Below, one piece after another: positions 6,401-8,162 of a stretch of DNA of 8,162 nucleotides. The stretch spans positions 1 through 8,162 of the forward strand of contig CAZTLI010000240.1 in assembly GCA_964614375.1 (NCBI GenBank), read 5' to 3'. Source of the stretch: CAZTLI01 sp964614375 (lineage in GTDB: Bacteria > Chloroflexota > Anaerolineae > Aggregatilineales > Phototrophicaceae). Each line of letters starts with the position of its first letter. Position 1 is the first letter of the stretch. The notes beneath the pieces were generated by a model. The model searched no databases, was not told the origin of the DNA, and saw nothing but the letters and a program-made list of their open reading frames with translations. The position numbers and the translations under genes are program-made.

Positions 6401-7971
6401 AAGCGCCTGTCGCCAGCGTCGCTTTTAGTCCCGATGGGCGCACACTGGCATCTGGCTCAGTTGATCGCACCATTCGATTGTGGGATACGGACACAGGCGA
6501 GGTACAGGGTGTCCTCGACTGGCATTTCGGCACGGTCTACAGTCTTGATTTCAACAGTGATGGCACACAGCTTGTCTCCGGGTCGGGCGATTGGTCGCTC
6601 ATCATCTGGGATGTAAATGAACAGGCGATAATTCACGAGATTACCGACCATGAGGACGAAGTGCGCGCCGTCGTTTTCACGCCTGATGACCGTTATGTCA
6701 TATCGGCTTCATGGGATAACACGGTGGCTGTCTGGGATGTAGAGTCCGGCGAAATGGTACGTCAGATGAGCGACCATCACAGCCCAATTTTTGCCCTTGA
6801 TGTTAATTCAACCGGTGAAACCCTTATCTCTGGTGATGAGGAAGGGTTTATAATCGTTCATGATTTCGCTACAGGTATGGAAACCGGGCGACGCATTGGG
6901 CATGATGGGGCGGTGCTTAGTTTAGCCTATTTGCCCGATGGTCGCAGTTATATCTCGACGGCGTTCGACAGCACCATGCGCCTGTGGGAACGCATCAACG
7001 GCGCGGAAATCACCCGCTTCACACACAGCGACACCGTGCTCACCACACAAATTAGCCCGGATCATGCGTCCGTGCTCTCTGGTGATGATTCCGGGCAGCT
7101 GCTGCTCTGGAATGTGCAATCTGGCGAGGTCATCACCCCATTTGAGGGTCATAGCGGCGCTGTAAACGCTGCTGTCTTTTCGCCGACTGAATCGCTGGTT
7201 GCGTCTGCATCTGATGATCGTACCATTCGCATCTGGGACAGCACGACAGGCGAGACGATTCGCACCATTACTGACCATACCAACGCTGTCACGGGATTGG
7301 CTTTCAGCCCGGATGGAGAATTGCTGGCATCATCGTCATTAGATGCGAGTGTACGGCTATGGGATGTTGACACGGGCGAAGCAGTCGGTAACTGGATTGA
7401 ACACGGCGCGCAAGTTTGGAGCATTGCCTATAGTCCCGACGGCAGGACACTGTTATCCGGCGCAATCGACGGCGCGATTATCCTGTGGGACGTTGAAACA
7501 GGCGCAGTGCTTCAGCGATTGACCGGACACGCCGCAGGAGTCTATGCCGTTGCCTATCACCCGGATAGCACACGGGCCTTGTCGGCCTCGCGCGATGGCA
7601 CAATTATCCTCTGGAATCTGGAAACGGGCGCCCAAATCAGCATATTTGAAGGGCACAGCGAAGCCGTCCGCAGCATCGCCTTCAGCCCGGATGGACGCCT
7701 GGCCCTCTCTGGTGGGGATGATGGCGCCATTATTTTGTGGGATGTCGCCACATCACAGGAACTGCGCCGCTTTACGGAAGCAACAGGGAGTATTCGCAGC
7801 GTCGCGTTTAGTGCAGATGGGCGTATGTTCGTCTCTGGTTCAGAAGATGGTTCAGCCCGACTCTGGCGCAACCATTCGCTGTCTGAACTGATTGCATGGA
7901 CGCGCGGCAATCGTTATGTGCGCGATTTCACCTGTGCTGAACGCACCTTGTTCCGCCTGCCGCCATGCTGA
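3457..7971 (+). CDS. Ser/Thr protein kinase - nSTAND1 NTPase - transmembrane - 14x WD40 signalling protein, 1504 aa
   Basis: The fusion probably senses a ligand or partner with WD40 propellers and signals by phosphorylation. The Hanks-type kinase domain is at about 11-275: glycine loop GSGGFGAV (19-26), VAIK Lys41, helix-C Glu60, HQDIKPAN (132-139) with Asp134, DFG (152-154), SPE (182-184) and Asp196. HQD replaces HRD, so it is a non-RD kinase. The STAND-type NTPase is at about 311-735: entry motif NPYKGLRAF (313-321), Walker A GPSGSGKSS (357-365), Walker B LLVIDQFEE (443-451), LRADFYD (486-492), GSLPLLQYAL (551-560) and the family block EVAHEALLREW (669-679). A basic coiled coil (about 740-776) leads into one predicted span (779-798), then an Ala-rich coil (800-845), fourteen WD40 repeats (894-1481) and a tail ending in Cys1504. 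Charge bias places the N-terminus inside the cell. No in-frame start exists upstream of this ATG before a stop at 3421. All key kinase and ATPase residues are present, so activity is expected. Substrates are unknown. Confidence 0.93.
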   Translation: MDNLSGQHIKGYEVLESIGSGGFGAVYRAYQPVIEREVAIKVILPEHANHPEFIRRFETEAQLVARLEHIHIVPLYDYWRDRDGAFLVMRWLRGGSLRAALNGNNWDSAHAPKLIGQVAAALAVAHRRGVVHQDIKPANVLLDEEGNAFLADFGIALRLGDDSIIETDDDNAMVSATPAYASPEQIRSQTITPRSDIYSFGVMMYEILCGSHPFKHTDIATMLFKHLRESLPSIHLLRPDLPAALDSVIQRATAKDFEDRYPDMRALMVDFHRALTQPLTPDMASHPAAGEPVSYVTEDVEFITGVDLPEFDNPYKGLRAFQEADSADFFGRDVLIPRLIERLKEPDRSARFLAVVGPSGSGKSSVVHAGVLPLLRLGAVGNSDNWYIAEMTPGAHPMQELEAQLLAIAINPPENLLEQLNENERGLYRALKRTLPDDDSEFLLVIDQFEEIFTQVSDENERLHFLDSLVVALSEPDTRLRLIITLRADFYDKPLLYPVFGGLVRVRTEVVLPLDDDELQQAIVGPAKRIGLVLETGLVPAIIDEVRGQPGSLPLLQYALTELFEKRDGRRLTLRAYQENDGVQGALARRAEELYLDFDARGRHAVRQLFLRLITPGEGTDDTRRRAIQSELTSLGGDVEVMKSVINTYGKYRLLTFDHDPETRVPTIEVAHEALLREWGRLREWIEDSREDVLLQRRLHTASREWLNHESDESFLAMGVRLQQFERLLSKTDITLNRNEVAFIEASISRRKRQQQLEADQQARELALQRRATRRLQGLVAVMLVATIIALGLTAFAFNQGQVAQENAATAVAAQGVALAEANSRATQQAIAERSATENQSFALAASAQRALIENNTDLAITLALTANDIDNPPIQTQHTLAQAAYAPGTRFRLVGHNAPVNAVAIHPNGTLAVSGSTDGSLRVWDLQSGELLNTINLRGGAVLSVAFSPTGRLIAAGMEDNSVRLWDIDNRIEQIRLSGHQAPVASVAFSPDGRTLASGSVDRTIRLWDTDTGEVQGVLDWHFGTVYSLDFNSDGTQLVSGSGDWSLIIWDVNEQAIIHEITDHEDEVRAVVFTPDDRYVISASWDNTVAVWDVESGEMVRQMSDHHSPIFALDVNSTGETLISGDEEGFIIVHDFATGMETGRRIGHDGAVLSLAYLPDGRSYISTAFDSTMRLWERINGAEITRFTHSDTVLTTQISPDHASVLSGDDSGQLLLWNVQSGEVITPFEGHSGAVNAAVFSPTESLVASASDDRTIRIWDSTTGETIRTITDHTNAVTGLAFSPDGELLASSSLDASVRLWDVDTGEAVGNWIEHGAQVWSIAYSPDGRTLLSGAIDGAIILWDVETGAVLQRLTGHAAGVYAVAYHPDSTRALSASRDGTIILWNLETGAQISIFEGHSEAVRSIAFSPDGRLALSGGDDGAIILWDVATSQELRRFTEATGSIRSVAFSADGRMFVSGSEDGSARLWRNHSLSELIAWTRGNRYVRDFTCAERTLFRLPPC
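6136..7899 (+). repeat. Coding array of 14 WD40 repeats
   Basis: Fourteen units of 41-43 residues run head to tail over residues 894-1481 with no linker, each ending in a WD-like dipeptide. Fourteen equals two seven-bladed propellers. Units 1-3 and 9-13 are near-canonical (GH, SPDG, SGS.D, LWD). Units 4-8 diverge: unit 6 has HD in place of WD, unit 7 has WE and unit 8 has WN. This is a protein-level repeat, and the DNA copies are well diverged from each other. Confidence 0.9.
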
Positions 7972-8037
7972 TGAAGGCCACAAACCGTATTGGATGGACA
8001 ATCTTTCTGGTAAATCATCCAAATTGAACACTGTATA

Positions 8038-8066
8038 TTGGCGGGATGTGCCCATCTCGTTACAAT
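8038..8066 (+). promoter_or_regulatory. Promoter of the gene starting at 8128
   Basis: TTGGCG (8038-8043), a 17-bp spacer and TACAAT (8061-8066, five of six to consensus). Transcription would start near 8073, giving a leader of about 55 nt. A separate promoter suggests this gene is not only read through from the kinase gene. No terminator hairpin with a T-run is seen between the two genes. Confidence 0.5.
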
Positions 8067-8111
8067 TTATGCCATCGCACTACCTATAAATAATCCTGCA
8101 TACCTCTTAAC

Positions 8112-8119
8112 AGGAAGGG
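8112..8119 (+). promoter_or_regulatory. Strong ribosome binding site
   Basis: AGGAAGGG with an 8-nt spacer to the ATG at 8128. The nearby ATG at 8124 reaches a stop after three codons, so 8128 is the start. Confidence 0.7.
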
Positions 8120-8127
8120 TCTGATGT

Positions 8128-8162
8128 ATGAATAAACAAAAATTACTCTATCTACTCATGTT
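8128..8162 (+). CDS. Start of a probable exported or membrane protein (11 codons visible)
   Basis: The frame opens MNKQKLLYLLM and runs off the window edge. Two lysines followed by a leucine-rich stretch fit the n- and h-regions of a signal peptide or a membrane anchor. The start is supported by the strong ribosome binding site and an upstream promoter. The codons are AT-rich (AAT AAA CAA AAA TTA) compared with the preceding gene, as is common for signal-peptide starts. Its position just after the kinase gene makes it a possible partner. Nothing more can be said of its function. Confidence 0.6.
   Translation, partial: MNKQKLLYLLM

Noticed and set aside
6136..7899. DNA tandem repeat or CRISPR-like array
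   Set aside because: The periodicity of about 126 bp comes from WD40 codons. The DNA units are strongly diverged and in frame, with no repeat-spacer pattern.
3457..7971. Calling the STAND protein an anti-phage (Avs-like) defence gene
   Set aside because: No nuclease, TIR or other killing effector, no neighbouring defence genes and no mobile-element context. The kinase and predicted span fit signalling better.

Overview
This is a bacterial window, GC-rich in its genes, with five protein-coding regions. Two of them are cut by the window edges. The gene content suggests a Chloroflexota-like bacterium (Anaerolineae or relatives). The reasons are a giant kinase/STAND-ATPase/WD40 fusion and a GlpD of the HGGLRYLENGEF type. 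This placement is an inference from family resemblance and was not tested by a search.

Layout. On the minus strand, 1248 to 1 encodes the first 416 residues of an FAD-dependent glycerol-3-phosphate dehydrogenase (GlpD). Its C-terminus lies beyond the left edge. A 389-bp gap (1249-1637) has no convincing gene but is rich in repeats: a 14-bp direct repeat, two overlapping 9-bp inverted repeats, several short palindromes and four ACGTGT hexamers. Next come two minus-strand membrane-protein genes (2471-3301, then 1638-2474). They overlap by ATGA and form an operon. Each protein contains two copies of one module of about 130 residues (four membrane spans, WPW-type motif), giving four related copies in the pair.

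The 155-bp region 3302-3456 is a divergent promoter region. A clear minus-strand promoter (TATAAT) drives the membrane pair, and a weaker plus-strand promoter faces a 1504-residue protein (3457-7971). That protein has, in order, a Ser/Thr protein kinase domain with HQD in place of HRD, an nSTAND1-type NTPase, a basic coiled coil, one predicted membrane span, an Ala-rich coil, 14 WD40 repeats (enough for two seven-bladed propellers) and a two-cysteine tail. At the right edge, after a promoter that resembles the kinase promoter, a new plus-strand gene with a strong ribosome binding site and a signal-like N-terminus begins at 8128.

How the genes may work together. The large protein looks like a one-polypeptide signalling device. 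The kinase and STAND ATPase would be inside the cell. The propeller pair would be outside if the single span is real. The adjacent membrane-protein pair and the downstream exported protein are positioned as possible partners, but the sequence shows only proximity and promoter layout. GlpD is a metabolic gene with no visible functional link to the rest.
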